Part shown: positions 44,744-53,386 of the stretch, piece by piece
How positions within the stretch are numbered: position 1 is the stretch's first letter
Layout of the letters: each line of letters starts with the position of its first letter
Assembly: GCF_003403035.1 (NCBI RefSeq)
Contig: NZ_QURN01000017.1
Location: forward strand, 22,040 to 86,039
Source of the DNA: Mesorhizobium denitrificans
GTDB lineage: Bacteria; Pseudomonadota; Alphaproteobacteria; Rhizobiales; Rhizobiaceae
Length of the DNA stretch: 64,000 nt
Direction: 5' to 3'
Notes under the pieces: generated by a model
Databases searched by the model: none
What the model saw: the letters and a program-made list of their open reading frames with translations, nothing else
What the model was told of the DNA's origin: nothing
Program-made: the position numbers and the translations under genes

Positions 44744-45051
44744 TTGCCGTAGGTCCTGATGCGTCCGCCGATCCGCCTTCCGAGCGGATTGACCCCGCAT
44801 GCACTGTGCTTTTGCAGGATGTCGAAGAACCACAGATCGATCTTCGTGCTCACGACGTACAAGACCGAATGCTGCGCGATAAAGGCGGCCGGGAACCAGA
44901 GAATGGACCCAAGTGCCAGGAACAGCATGAGCGAGGTGAAGCACTCCGCGAGAAAGAAGGTGTACGGGATGCCCATCACCGTCGGCGGCCGCGTCATCGC
45001 CAGGATAACCGGATAGGTGTCCACGATCTCTTCTTCGTCTCTGTTTGCCAT
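44740..45051 (-). CDS. virB3: VirB3 membrane protein
   Basis: This 103-aa protein starts MANRDEEEIVDTYPVILAMTRPPTVMGIPYTFFLAECFTSLMLFLALGS. The R-P-[PA]-x-x-x-G-[IV]-P motif followed by two membrane helices is diagnostic of VirB3. It ends with a basic C-terminus. The frame continues upstream through virB2 in another phase, which is not coding. Confidence 0.92.
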   Translation of the reverse strand: MANRDEEEIVDTYPVILAMTRPPTVMGIPYTFFLAECFTSLMLFLALGSILWFPAAFIAQHSVLYVVSTKIDLWFFDILQKHSACGVNPLGRRIGGRIRTYGK

Positions 45052-45065
45052 GACGATGAAGCCGC

Positions 45066-45437
45066 CTACTGCGCCCCGCCTGCCAGAAAATCGACAAGCT
45101 CGGCCGCCGCGAACATGCCGGCAAGCGAACCGCCGACCCGCAGAAGCGCGCCCCAGCTCCAGTAGCCAAACGCCGCCGCCAGAAACATGCCGATGAAGGC
45201 GATTGCGCCGATGCTGCGTCCGAACGGTCCGATAAAGAACTGGACAATTCGGTCGGCGGCATTCTGCAGGGCCTGCAGGTTCTGTGCCGCCGCCGGCTCG
45301 ATCGCGGACATGAGCAGGATCCCCGCGCTCACCGTTGCCATTGTCGAATGGACGATCACACGCTTGCCGCGTGGTGAATTCCACCCCACTCGGGCGGCGT
45401 TCGCCAACCGGCCGCAAAATGCCTTCATGCTGTTCAT
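45066..45437 (-). CDS. virB2: VirB2 pilin
   Basis: This 123-aa protein has a long signal region (to about residue 51, IEPAAAQ). The mature pilin NLQALQNAADRIVQFFIGPFGRSIGAIAFIGMFLAAAFGYWSWGALLRVGGSLAGMFAAAELVDFL has two hydrophobic helices and a basic loop. The start overlaps the virB1 end by 4 bp. Confidence 0.92.
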   Translation of the reverse strand: MNSMKAFCGRLANAARVGWNSPRGKRVIVHSTMATVSAGILLMSAIEPAAAQNLQALQNAADRIVQFFIGPFGRSIGAIAFIGMFLAAAFGYWSWGALLRVGGSLAGMFAAAELVDFLAGGAQ

Positions 45438-46426
45438 CGGCTGCCTTCCTCTCTCACCTTCACAGGCCCGTCGGAGGGCTGTATCTGTTCAGCCTCATCC
45501 GTTGTATTGGGACCGGCGCTACTTATGGAGAACACCAACATCGTCGATCGTGCAGGGCTGGAGACCTTTGTGCGCACCACTCCCCGCTGCTCGTTGGAGC
45601 GATACTCTTGGTGCACCCGGCCAACGGTCTCGATGTCGCCTGGTGCATATGCGTGGGTATAGAGACCCACCACGCGTGTGACATAATTGGCCGTTTCGCG
45701 GATCAGCGGCAGCGATCGGCGAACATCCACCTTCGGTTCGCCGGCGTTGTAGGCTGCCGCCACAAGCATCGGATTGGCGTACTTATCGACCAGCACTTTC
45801 AGGAATTTCGCCGATGCGCGCACATTCTGCGCCGGATCGGTCAAATCGCTCGCGCCATATGCCGCTCCCGTTTCCGGTAGCATCTGCATGATCCCGACAG
45901 CCCCTGCTCCACTGACCGCCGTGGCATCGAAAGCGCCGTTCTCGGCCCTGGCGATCGAAAGCATCAAATTGGGATCGACGCCCTCTTCTCGCGCCGCCTG
46001 TACGATCATCCCCGCCACGTCGTCGGGCATGCCGGCGAGCAGGTCTTGCCGCACCTTTGCATCGGCCTTGTTAGTCTCTGACGACCGCATCAGAGCTGTG
46101 GCATCCGCGACACTTTCAGCTGCCAGACCATGCGGCGGCTCAACCTGAAGAGGCTTGGCCCGATAGGTAAAGACATTAGCGCTTGCTCGAATGGCCTTCA
46201 ATCGAGACGGTACAGGGGCAGCTTTCGCTGCTGCGTGCGGTGCCGCTGTCATTTCTCCGGCGCGAACGGAAAACGCCTGATCGCTCAGTGGCGTCACCAC
46301 GCTTGATGATCGAGCGTCCAGATCCCCGCCGAAAGCGTGAAGAGGCATCACCGCGCACAACAGTGCAACGACCTTCCCGCCGTGGATGCTGGAAGCACGC
46401 GCCGCTTTCCTCGCCAAAAACCGCAT
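45434..46426 (-). CDS. virB1: VirB1 lytic transglycosylase
   Basis: This 330-aa protein starts MRFLARKAARASSIHGGKVVALLCAVMPLHAFGG (signal). I rejected the ATG at 46489 because it would run through the promoter and operator. The SLT domain reads SIARAENGAFDATAVSGAGAVGIMQMLPETGAAYG with catalytic Glu in RAENG, then AAYNAGEPKVD. Residues 150 onward match VirB1; the first 130 residues are a linker. First gene of the virB1-virB6 operon. Confidence 0.9.
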   Translation of the reverse strand: MRFLARKAARASSIHGGKVVALLCAVMPLHAFGGDLDARSSSVVTPLSDQAFSVRAGEMTAAPHAAAKAAPVPSRLKAIRASANVFTYRAKPLQVEPPHGLAAESVADATALMRSSETNKADAKVRQDLLAGMPDDVAGMIVQAAREEGVDPNLMLSIARAENGAFDATAVSGAGAVGIMQMLPETGAAYGASDLTDPAQNVRASAKFLKVLVDKYANPMLVAAAYNAGEPKVDVRRSLPLIRETANYVTRVVGLYTHAYAPGDIETVGRVHQEYRSNEQRGVVRTKVSSPARSTMLVFSISSAGPNTTDEAEQIQPSDGPVKVREEGSR

Positions 46427-46454
46427 TATTTGACCCTGAACGTTAGACAGTGGA

Positions 46455-46512
46455 TTACACTCTAGTATAATCCAATATGCCCCGGTCAAGTCAAAATATC
46501 ACTATCGTATAA
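46455..46512 (-). promoter_or_regulatory. Paired operator-like sites before virB1
   Basis: TTACACTCTAGTATAA (46455-46470, within a longer GGATTA/TAATCC palindrome) and TATCACTATCGTATAA (46497-46512) start 42 bp apart, about four helical turns. On the - strand TTGACT lies between them and TATACT overlaps the first site, giving a plausible promoter flanked and overlapped by operators. Confidence 0.65.
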
Positions 46513-46559
46513 TTATTTTCGCTTGGCTCTCAGTCGTAATGGCCGCGCCGAGGCGAAAA

Positions 46560-47018
46560 TCAGAGGCCCTTTCGCTCCCATGGATCGCGCTTCCGCTGAT
46601 AGTGCAGTTGCTCCTGGTCACCGAGATATTTGGCCAAGTTGACCGCCGTGCCGCCTTTGACGAACACCGATCCCGCGTCCGCTCCGGTCCGATAGCCAAC
46701 AATACGGCACAGGTAGTTCGGCAGCGGTCTGTTCACGCGCTGGATCTCGTAACAACTCGTGACTTGGTATTGATAATCATTGCTCAATGTCTGAAGGCGA
46801 CGGTTCTGCTGCTGCACCGGACCGAGTTGGTATCGCTGATAGTGCGATGCTGACGTTTGCACCAGCTGGCATTCGGAAAACGTCCCATACGCCTTGCATT
46901 GCGTCAGTTTCAGCCCTGTCCATGGATATGATACCGAATGGCTCAACGGCTCGGTCGGCAGCGCACATCCTGCCACAGCCATACCCAACGCCATCACCAC
47001 AATGACCGGAATCTTCAT
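46560..47018 (-). CDS. Exported lipoprotein, 152 aa
   Basis: The signal MKIPVIVVMALGMAVAGC ends in a lipobox (VAGC). The mature part has Cys-rich, Tyr/Gln-rich sequence (CKAYGTFSECQLVQTSASHYQRYQLGPVQQQNRRLQTLSNDYQYQVTSCYEIQRVNRPLPNYLCRIVGY). It is too long for VirB7 but sits just upstream of virB1, so an envelope role in mating is likely. No family is recognised. Confidence 0.7.
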   Translation of the reverse strand: MKIPVIVVMALGMAVAGCALPTEPLSHSVSYPWTGLKLTQCKAYGTFSECQLVQTSASHYQRYQLGPVQQQNRRLQTLSNDYQYQVTSCYEIQRVNRPLPNYLCRIVGYRTGADAGSVFVKGGTAVNLAKYLGDQEQLHYQRKRDPWERKGL

Positions 47019-47982
47019 TCAATTCTCCCAGAGGCTCTGGCAAATCCGTTCGCCCAAGCCCGCAATGCAGATAGTCGTATGGCTTCGAATTCGAGCAACG
47101 AAGCTTCCGCTGCCCTTTCCATTCGCCCCTCGACACGACAGTCGCCACCGCCATCACGTACAGGCAGCGATGACCGGCGCGATCCCAGTTCGCCTTTATT
47201 CGCAGCTCGGCTAGGGCCTCACCGACGAACCTCCCCGCTTGTCCTTTCCGTTTGGGCCTGATGGTCGGCTTCCCCTCAGGAGGATTCCGCTTCCGCCTTC
47301 TATCAGCGAACGTCGGTCTCGCGCGTTTTCTTAATGTTACTATCGTATAATCTCAATTGCCGCAATTCCAATGCCGCTAACCTGACGCAGCAGCGGCCTT
47401 CGGCCGTGCTGCGTCCTGCAGATTCGGGCCGGGAAGGAGGAGGTGTGGTGCTCGGCCGCTTTCTCCTCTTCCCATTGGTCGCGCTGTGGCGCTGAATAGA
47501 CGTGCAGCCGATCCGCCATCTGCAATTGGCTTCTTTTTGGTTGCTTTGTCCTGGTTCATCGTCGCCGCCGGGTCTTTCGCCCCATGTCACTTGTTGGATA
47601 ATCCTGGCACACCTTGTAGGATCGCGACCGGTTGCCGTGGCTTGTGACCGCCGGTCGGTTGCTGGTGCTCGGTGTCCCTGCGCTTGCGATCCTCGCCTGC
47701 GACACGCTCACACATCTCGCGCCCAAGCCACTGAGGTCAACGTTTGGGACGAAAAGACACTGAGGCGCGAGCGGAGGCAATGCTGCTTTGCTGGCGTTTG
47801 CTCCGATGGACCCTACGGTCATCGTGATGCTGCTGAACTGACTGACACCGCATTTCGCAAATCCGAGCATCCAGACAATTCTGCTTTGAAGTTGCCAACC
47901 AAAGTTTATCAGTCTGACGTTAACAGCCGATGCGGCGCGGCATGGTTTTAGATGCCAGACAACGAACTTGGCGAAGTCCTAC
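47019..47982. other. Long spacer with one operator-like site
   Basis: TGTTACTATCGTATAA at 47335-47350 matches the operator family. GACGCAGCAGC..GCTGCGTC at about 47384-47415 is a strong hairpin. A GTG frame at 47644-47763 (39 aa, RLLVLGVPALAILACDTLTHLAPKP) looks like a lipoprotein signal with lipobox LAILAC and might be a tiny VirB7-like lipoprotein. The evidence is weak. Other frames look non-coding. Confidence 0.4.
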
Positions 47983-48357
47983 TTAGCGGCGATATGCCGC
48001 TTGATTGCGGCGTGAGATCAGAGACTGTTCAACCTGCATACGCCACTCTTCTTTTTCGTTCTTGCGCTTAGCTTCAAAGCTCGAATCCGGCTTGGTGCGG
48101 CGGATCCTTGCTTCGCCGCAGATAGCGCCGATAAGCGTCAAGAATGCCAGGATCGCGATAAGTTTCACCCAGAAGTTCTGCGCAAAGAAATCGTAGCCCC
48201 ACAAGCCGACCGCAGGAGCCCACGCCGCGCCAACGGCGGACGACCCGACCCACAGAAGAAGCCAACCACCAAAGGCAATCCAGGCGAAAAGCATGACAAG
48301 GCCGGCAAGCATCCAGAACCCCTGCACCGTTTTCTTGATGGTTCTGATCATCGTCAT
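47983..48357 (-). CDS. Membrane protein, 124 aa
   Basis: Helices WMLAGLVMLFAWIAFGGWLLLWVGSSAVGAAW and VKLIAILAFLTLIGAIC are followed by a basic cytoplasmic tail (GEARIRRTKPDSSFEAKRKNEKEEWRMQVEQSLISRRNQA). It is divergent from the SNase-like operon and shares its operator-bearing promoter region. No family is recognised. Confidence 0.65.
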   Translation of the reverse strand: MTMIRTIKKTVQGFWMLAGLVMLFAWIAFGGWLLLWVGSSAVGAAWAPAVGLWGYDFFAQNFWVKLIAILAFLTLIGAICGEARIRRTKPDSSFEAKRKNEKEEWRMQVEQSLISRRNQAAYRR

Positions 48358-48416
48358 CTTCCGTACAATTCGACCGCGCTATGCACCACAAAAAGTGGCC
48401 TTGTCGCTCTTGAAAC

Positions 48417-48432
48417 TTGCACTATCGTATAA
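48417..48432 (+). promoter_or_regulatory. Operator-like site in divergent promoter
   Basis: TTGCACTATCGTATAA followed by T creates a TATAAT -10 box. It lies between the membrane-protein gene (- strand) and the first SNase-like gene (+ strand). Confidence 0.6.
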
Positions 48433-48480
48433 TTTGCGTCTATAGCATTTTATGGGCGGTTTAAAAAGGCCGAGCTGAAA

Positions 48481-49152
48481 ATGCATGCTATTGCACCGGT
48501 TTCTATCGCTGTCCTCGTGGCTTCGGCCGCTGCTGTCGCTGCCCAACAGGCAACGGCGCCAGGCCCCGCCAAATTTGTCGAATATTACCAGAATGCCTAC
48601 GCGAGCGGGCGCGACTTGGTCCCCGGACCGCAGCAGGCACTGAACTCGGCCAGTCTGGCAACAGGGCTGAAGCTCGAGACCATCATTCCCGAAGCAGCGT
48701 TGACCGGCAACGCATTTGTCGATGCTCAAAACACCATCATCAGGTTGGTTGGTGTTCAGGGCTGCTTGTCTACGCAACAACTCCAACTGGGCGAGATGCG
48801 GGCGTCATGCACCATGCTGTCGATGGCTGGCCTGAATGCTGCCCTGCAAACGGCAGCAGCGCCAGCGGGTGGGGCATTTCCCTGCCATTTTCTTGGTGCG
48901 AACAGTGGTCAGCCTGCGATTCGCTTTGCCGAATGCTTCTTCATTGGCCCTGACGATCGTGCCCAACCGCTGTCTGAATACCTCATTCGTCGCGGGCTGG
49001 CGTTCGCTGCCCGAGCACCGAACGGCACAGCACTTTATCCTGAATATGCCGCTGCCGAAGCCGGCGCGGCCAAGGCTCGCGTCGGTATTTGGTCGAATGC
49101 CGCATTTCGTCACCCCTATGGGGAACGGTATCGGCACAACCAGATGAATTGA
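48481..49152 (+). CDS. Exported SNase-like protein 1
   Basis: This 223-aa protein has a signal peptide to about AAVAAQ. The C-terminal third (PLSEYLIRRGLAFAARAPNGTALYPEYAAAEAGAAKARVGIWSNAAFRHPYGERYR) is the staphylococcal-nuclease end: helix, Y...A...A..AR.GIW....F..P...R. Clear catalytic Arg/Asp/Glu residues of true nucleases are not obvious, so binding rather than cleavage is possible. First of three tandem SNase-fold genes with overlapping stops and starts. Confidence 0.75.
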   Translation: MHAIAPVSIAVLVASAAAVAAQQATAPGPAKFVEYYQNAYASGRDLVPGPQQALNSASLATGLKLETIIPEAALTGNAFVDAQNTIIRLVGVQGCLSTQQLQLGEMRASCTMLSMAGLNAALQTAAAPAGGAFPCHFLGANSGQPAIRFAECFFIGPDDRAQPLSEYLIRRGLAFAARAPNGTALYPEYAAAEAGAAKARVGIWSNAAFRHPYGERYRHNQMN

Positions 49153-49808
49153 TGCGGATTTCGACAATCATGCTTGTTGCCATCGTCGCCGGTTCTCTCG
49201 CCTACGCCTATGCGGCCGTCGTGCCGCCGATTCACACGCCGGCCCAACCAGGGCCACTAGCTATCCAGGCGCAGGTGCCAGGCGACAGAGACACGGCAGC
49301 GTCTGTACAGGGGGGCACCAACAAATTTGTGCCCTTTCCGTCGACCGCGCAATTTGAAACCGCTGATAGCTGGATCGCCGATGGCAAGCGTTACCGGCTT
49401 TACGGCCTGCAGGCCTGTTTGCGTGGCACGTCGATAACGATCGCACCCGGTGCAAAGCGTGATTGCGGTGAGCTGAACCTGATCATGGCGCAGGCTATAA
49501 TCCGTGACAGCAAACCCGTCTGTACGACGATCCGGGAAATCGACGCCAACAATCTGCTTGTCATTTGCCGAACAACGACGGGCAAGACCGGCTACGATCT
49601 GGCGACTTACATGATCGCGCAGGGATGGGGCTTTGCCGCGGTCAGCTCGAGCGGCGAGCTCGCCGTTCCAGGTTACCGGCTTGTCGAGCAAGGCGCACGC
49701 GAAGCGCGGGAAGGGCTGTGGGCCTATTCCGATCTTCCGCACCCCGCCTCCATCCTTCTCGGACAGGGTAAACAGCAACCGCCAAAAAATGTAGCCGGTG
49801 AGCAATGA
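49152..49808 (+). CDS. Exported SNase-like protein 2
   Basis: This 218-aa protein starts by TGATG overlap. The N-terminal signal anchor is MRISTIMLVAIVAGSLAYAYAAVV. The SNase fold covers IADGKRYRLYGLQACLRG, NNLLVICRTTTGKTGYDLATYMIAQGWGFAA and GYRLVEQGAREAREGLWAY. The normal DG-D-T-R catalytic set is replaced (for example RLYGLQA for R-L.GIDAPE), suggesting a non-catalytic or altered member. It acts in the periplasm. Confidence 0.8.
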   Translation: MRISTIMLVAIVAGSLAYAYAAVVPPIHTPAQPGPLAIQAQVPGDRDTAASVQGGTNKFVPFPSTAQFETADSWIADGKRYRLYGLQACLRGTSITIAPGAKRDCGELNLIMAQAIIRDSKPVCTTIREIDANNLLVICRTTTGKTGYDLATYMIAQGWGFAAVSSSGELAVPGYRLVEQGAREAREGLWAYSDLPHPASILLGQGKQQPPKNVAGEQ

Positions 49809-50425
49809 AACTTCTCAGCAGCACCGCGATCGTCATCACGCTTGGCGCCCTATGGCCGGCAAGCGCGCAGACCTCGGCTGATAACACGCTGCCGAAGCAA
49901 ATCTATGGACGCGTGCAGGTGCTCGACGGTTCGACTATTGAATTCATCAAGTCCAGGAAAATCGTACGTTTTGCAGGCTATCTTGCGCCTCGGCTCGATC
50001 AGGTTGCCATGACTGATGATGTCGGATGGCCCGCCGGTCAGGTCGCCCGCGCCTGGTTGATCCTTCGGACCCTGAAACATGACGTGAATTGTGCGTCCGT
50101 GACGACCGACGCGAACGGCACCATTCTCGCACATTGCTTTGTCGAAAATACCAATCTGGCTGCGATGGCGATCACCGAAGGCATCGGATATGCGTTCAAT
50201 TTTCCCGCCGAGCCGCAGGTCCCGGCTTACTTCGATATCGAACGTCGCGCGAGAGGCCTGGGTTTTGGCGTGTGGTCAGATCCGAAGCTTTCCCCGCCTT
50301 GGAACTATAAACCAGACCAGCCGAACATTCCCGAAGCGAGCTCGACTTCAAAGGAAGCGCCAGATCCCGGCCTCCCCCTTCCTCCGACCGCTCCAGTGCC
50401 ACCCAACAATTCTCCGCGAGGCTAA
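49805..50425 (+). CDS. Exported SNase-like protein 3
   Basis: This 206-aa protein begins by ATGA overlap. Signal MKLLSSTAIVITLGALWPASA; then QIYGRVQVLDGSTIEFIKSRKIVRFAGYLAPRLDQ, the SNase start (GRV.V.DGDT....... RL.G..AP). It ends AYFDIERRARGLGFGVWSDP. The DGST and RFAGYLAP variants keep the fold but alter key residues. A Pro-rich C-terminal tail follows. Confidence 0.82.
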   Translation: MKLLSSTAIVITLGALWPASAQTSADNTLPKQIYGRVQVLDGSTIEFIKSRKIVRFAGYLAPRLDQVAMTDDVGWPAGQVARAWLILRTLKHDVNCASVTTDANGTILAHCFVENTNLAAMAITEGIGYAFNFPAEPQVPAYFDIERRARGLGFGVWSDPKLSPPWNYKPDQPNIPEASSTSKEAPDPGLPLPPTAPVPPNNSPRG

Positions 50426-50426
50426 C

Positions 50427-50741
50427 ATGAGAAACCTACTCTTCACGCTCCTGATCGCTGGCGGCGGCCTGACCATGGTTTCGCCGGCGGGGTCACAGAC
50501 TTCGCAACAGCCCTCTCAACCCACCGACCTCGACCCAGGTCAGTGTGGCGCTGGCGGCATGGGGTGTACGCCCGACGATGTCCAGAAATGGATGGACAAG
50601 GGCAACGAGCTCGCAAATCTCTCCAGCGCCGATCTCAGCCAATACGCGTACGCGTGCACTAAACATCCGGAGTGGAAGGACGATTGCGAGACCGACCCTG
50701 GCAAGGTTCTGCGCCGCCTGGGCATCACCGACTATCAATGA
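50427..50741 (+). CDS. Exported small protein, 104 aa
   Basis: The signal peptide MRNLLFTLLIAGGGLTMVSPAGS ends at about residue 23. The mature part has four Cys (GQCGAGGMGCTPDDV..YACTKHPEWKDDCETDP), probably two disulfides. It starts right after SNase-like gene 3. No family is recognised. Confidence 0.65.
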   Translation: MRNLLFTLLIAGGGLTMVSPAGSQTSQQPSQPTDLDPGQCGAGGMGCTPDDVQKWMDKGNELANLSSADLSQYAYACTKHPEWKDDCETDPGKVLRRLGITDYQ

Positions 50742-50754
50742 CGGGCTTTCTCAC

Positions 50755-51135
50755 ATGAACCAAACGGTCACTCTAAGCCTCACGGGATTTGTTTCATTGG
50801 TGGTGGGCGGCGCTGGCGGCTACGCCTATACAAACTCAATCTATGCCGGCAAGCATGCGGACCTCACCGAGCAGATTGCAACACTGCAAAAGAAGGTCGA
50901 CGAATACGAAGCGGCTACCAGACTCGAAGTACCATCCGATCGAGAAGCGCTCGCTGCAATCCGCAAGCTCATATTCTTCGGTGGCGTGAAAAAAGTTGCC
51001 ACCGATCAGGGCCAGAAGGACGCGGTCGCTCCAGGTGCTGTCTGCTCCCTCACGATCACAGACAAGCACGACCTCGTTCTGCCCAAGGTGCTGCACTTTG
51101 TCAAAATCGACGGCGTTTGGGCGTCACAGAATTGA
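50755..51135 (+). CDS. Membrane-anchored protein, 126 aa
   Basis: The N-terminal anchor is LTGFVSLVVGGAGGYAYTNSIYAG, then a coiled coil (HADLTEQIATLQKKVDEYEAATRL) and a folded tail (AVCSLTITDKHDLVLPKVLHFVKIDGVW). It is periplasmic with an N-terminal anchor. Co-oriented with the SNase-like operon. No family is recognised. Confidence 0.6.
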   Translation: MNQTVTLSLTGFVSLVVGGAGGYAYTNSIYAGKHADLTEQIATLQKKVDEYEAATRLEVPSDREALAAIRKLIFFGGVKKVATDQGQKDAVAPGAVCSLTITDKHDLVLPKVLHFVKIDGVWASQN

Positions 51136-51154
51136 TGAGGAAAGGAGAGAACCC

Positions 51155-51712
51155 ATGAAGCCCTTCCGGCATATGCTTCTTGCAATTGCAGGGAGTATCG
51201 TCGCCCTCACGCCCACGGGTACCAGAGCTCAGGATGCTTCGTTCGGCTGCAAGATTCTGCTTTGTGTCGCTTCGCAGAACCCATCATGGCAGGGCGTCTC
51301 CTATTGCGTGCCACCCGTTCTGAAACTTCTTGCTATTCGAAAGGTTCATCCCGGCTATTGGCCCTCTTGTCCCGAAGCTGGAACCCACAAGCCGGGCTAT
51401 GCCGAATTTGAAGACTGTCCTGCCGGAACGACTCCCACCACCATCAATCGCGCGAGCGACCATGGCGGCAGCACGCGCGGGACCCCAGCCTGCGCCAAAC
51501 CGGTTCAAGCTGCCTGCTCCAGCCTCTACAATCGCAATGATCGTCTTGGCAGCAACAGCTACCGAGACAATGCCGGATCCCAACGCGTCGGCGACGCATG
51601 CACGACGACCGAGATCATTCCAAGGCCCCGGAGAAGGAACCCTTATTATTTTGACATTCGTAATGAGGGGGCGGCCAATTTCAAACGTGTTTATTTCAAT
51701 CTGAGACATTGA
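51155..51712 (+). CDS. TrbM-like exported protein
   Basis: This 185-aa protein has a GAGGAAAGGAGAG site, and a signal peptide ends at TRA. FGCKILLCVASQNPSWQGVSYCVPPVLKLLAIRKVHPGYWPSCPEAG resembles TrbM of conjugative systems, with C-[KE]-x-[IL]-LC near the start and C-P at the end of the core. The Cys pattern suggests disulfides. Last gene of the exported-protein run; role in mating is inferred. Confidence 0.65.
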   Translation: MKPFRHMLLAIAGSIVALTPTGTRAQDASFGCKILLCVASQNPSWQGVSYCVPPVLKLLAIRKVHPGYWPSCPEAGTHKPGYAEFEDCPAGTTPTTINRASDHGGSTRGTPACAKPVQAACSSLYNRNDRLGSNSYRDNAGSQRVGDACTTTEIIPRPRRRNPYYFDIRNEGAANFKRVYFNLRH

Positions 51713-52552
51713 GAGTTCAGGCATTTCTATCATCGAATGTCCGCTACAACCGTCGGGCATTCCGATTTCATTTGATTTAGATGAGGATTGAGCTGTGAAT
51801 CTGGAGGATGTGTATAGATCTTATCTGCGAAATTCATCAAGCGCTCCCACGCCTTTCGGCCTAGTCTAGTCTGTCAGGATCACCTCGGTCACAGCTGACG
51901 GTGATGGCATTCGTTCGTCTTTGATAATGCTCGTTGCCTCAGTCAGCTCCACTGCCATTCCCGAAACATCGCGGAACTCGTGTGCAGGATGGAAAAGACG
52001 AAGAGTCTTCGGCGGGACAATCCGACCTGCTAGGCGTGCACCGGCCATAGAATGCGCCTACCCATGGGGATCGAAGGTGACGCACCATACTTTTCGCCTT
52101 TGTACACGACCTCCTGGATGTCCATTTACACGCGGTTGGGCGAGGCAAGCACGTTGCGCTACGGTGCGATGAGGCAAAACGAAATCTCATTCCCATTGTG
52201 GTCTTAGGAGTGAACTCATCTTCGCCACTGGCACCGACCCACCGTCACGGCGAAAGCAGCCTGACCGCGGCTCTCACGGGACGGTTACCGTAAGAGTTCA
52301 AAACAAACAGTACGCACCCCTAGTGCGTAACACCTTCAATAAGAGACAGGCACGATCAAGAAGAGCACAGCGAAACGTTGGACCAACCTAAGACCGAAGC
52401 TTAGCGTTCCTATCACCCGTGCAGCAGGTCGACATTCGGGATCGATCTCTACGATAGGTTCGAATCCCACTCTGTAACTAGCGAGAGCAGCATTTCTGAA
52501 AGAGCGAGAATTTTCGGAGGTTGTCGATAGCTATTTAGAACCTAGGCAGAAC
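51713..52552. other. Boundary stretch with decayed sequence
   Basis: No intact gene is seen. A - strand frame 51866-52048 (AGARLAGRIVPPKTLRLFHPAHEFRDVSGMAVELTEATSIIKDE) reads like the C-terminus of a lost protein. This is where the conjugative genes end and the nos-side backbone begins. Confidence 0.4.
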
Positions 52553-53053
52553 TCATGAGTCACGTTTATTGTGGCGCTGAAACCCGATTGATGCGCCAAG
52601 CTGTTTTGGCCGCGGCAATCGACGAGCCTGTTTCAAGACACCTGCCAATTTCTGGTTGATTTCGGCCGGCATCGCGGTTGGGACTGCTTTGCTGGATTCT
52701 GATCGCCTGACGTGAATGAGCATGGCCTCATATGTTGCCATTTCAGCGCCATCAATGTTTTTCAAGTACTGGAAAACATGTATCCGCTTGTCGTCAACGT
52801 CTACCAATGTGGTCACGATTGTCAGATCTTCGTCAGTTCTAATCTCCCTTAAAAAAGTTAAGTGCGTTTCAAGTGTAAAAATTGCATCTCCAGTACGAGG
52901 GAAGTATTCTCTGTCAAAGCCAACCGCAAACAGGAATTCGTCAAGCGCTTCAGTGAAAGCTATCCCGAAAGCATAATCTCCCATGTGCCCATTATAATCT
53001 TGCCATTCTGGCTTGGGTCGAAAATGCCATGCCGGTGGAAACTGTTCAACCAT
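52553..53053 (-). CDS. Hotdog thioesterase
   Basis: This 166-aa protein reads WQDYNGHMGDYAFGIAFTEALDEFLFAVGFDREYFPRTGDAIFTLETHLTFLREIRTDEDL. The DYNGHM motif with a conserved Asp and the FTLE..L.F..E strand match 4HBT-type acyl-CoA thioesterases, especially the carnitine/betaine-associated branch. No other carnitine gene is visible, so the substrate is uncertain. A basic C-terminal tail ends HNKRDS. Confidence 0.82.
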   Translation of the reverse strand: MVEQFPPAWHFRPKPEWQDYNGHMGDYAFGIAFTEALDEFLFAVGFDREYFPRTGDAIFTLETHLTFLREIRTDEDLTIVTTLVDVDDKRIHVFQYLKNIDGAEMATYEAMLIHVRRSESSKAVPTAMPAEINQKLAGVLKQARRLPRPKQLGASIGFQRHNKRDS

Positions 53054-53386
53054 TGGACGCCTCAGAATGCCGTTACGCTAGTGGATGTTGGGTATTAACG
53101 TGCCTATAGAATTCGTCAGCGGAAGCGTATTTGACTTGTGCAATTTGCGACATCGACCGCTGCAGTAAAAGAAAATGCCGTGGCGACTATACCGTTTAGC
53201 GGATATCTTCACCTCTCGCTAATGAATATTCGCTGGTTGTAACTTAGCATAGCACTCGCCGTGCATGCTACTGGTGTGAACGGACGCAGAGGCCCGAGTG
53301 GATAACTCACCGCTACGGAATTACTCCTGTGCGCGGACGCCCCACTGTGAAACTACATTATGGAGAGCACCAAAATCTGTGGGGTG

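Noticed and set aside
47303..47590. A 95-codon - strand frame
   Set aside because: It runs through the strong hairpin and the operator-like site, and its translation is Arg/Ser/Pro-rich without structure.
51866..52196. Two overlapping - strand frames that might be one frameshifted gene
   Set aside because: No family was recognisable, so it is noted only as decayed sequence.
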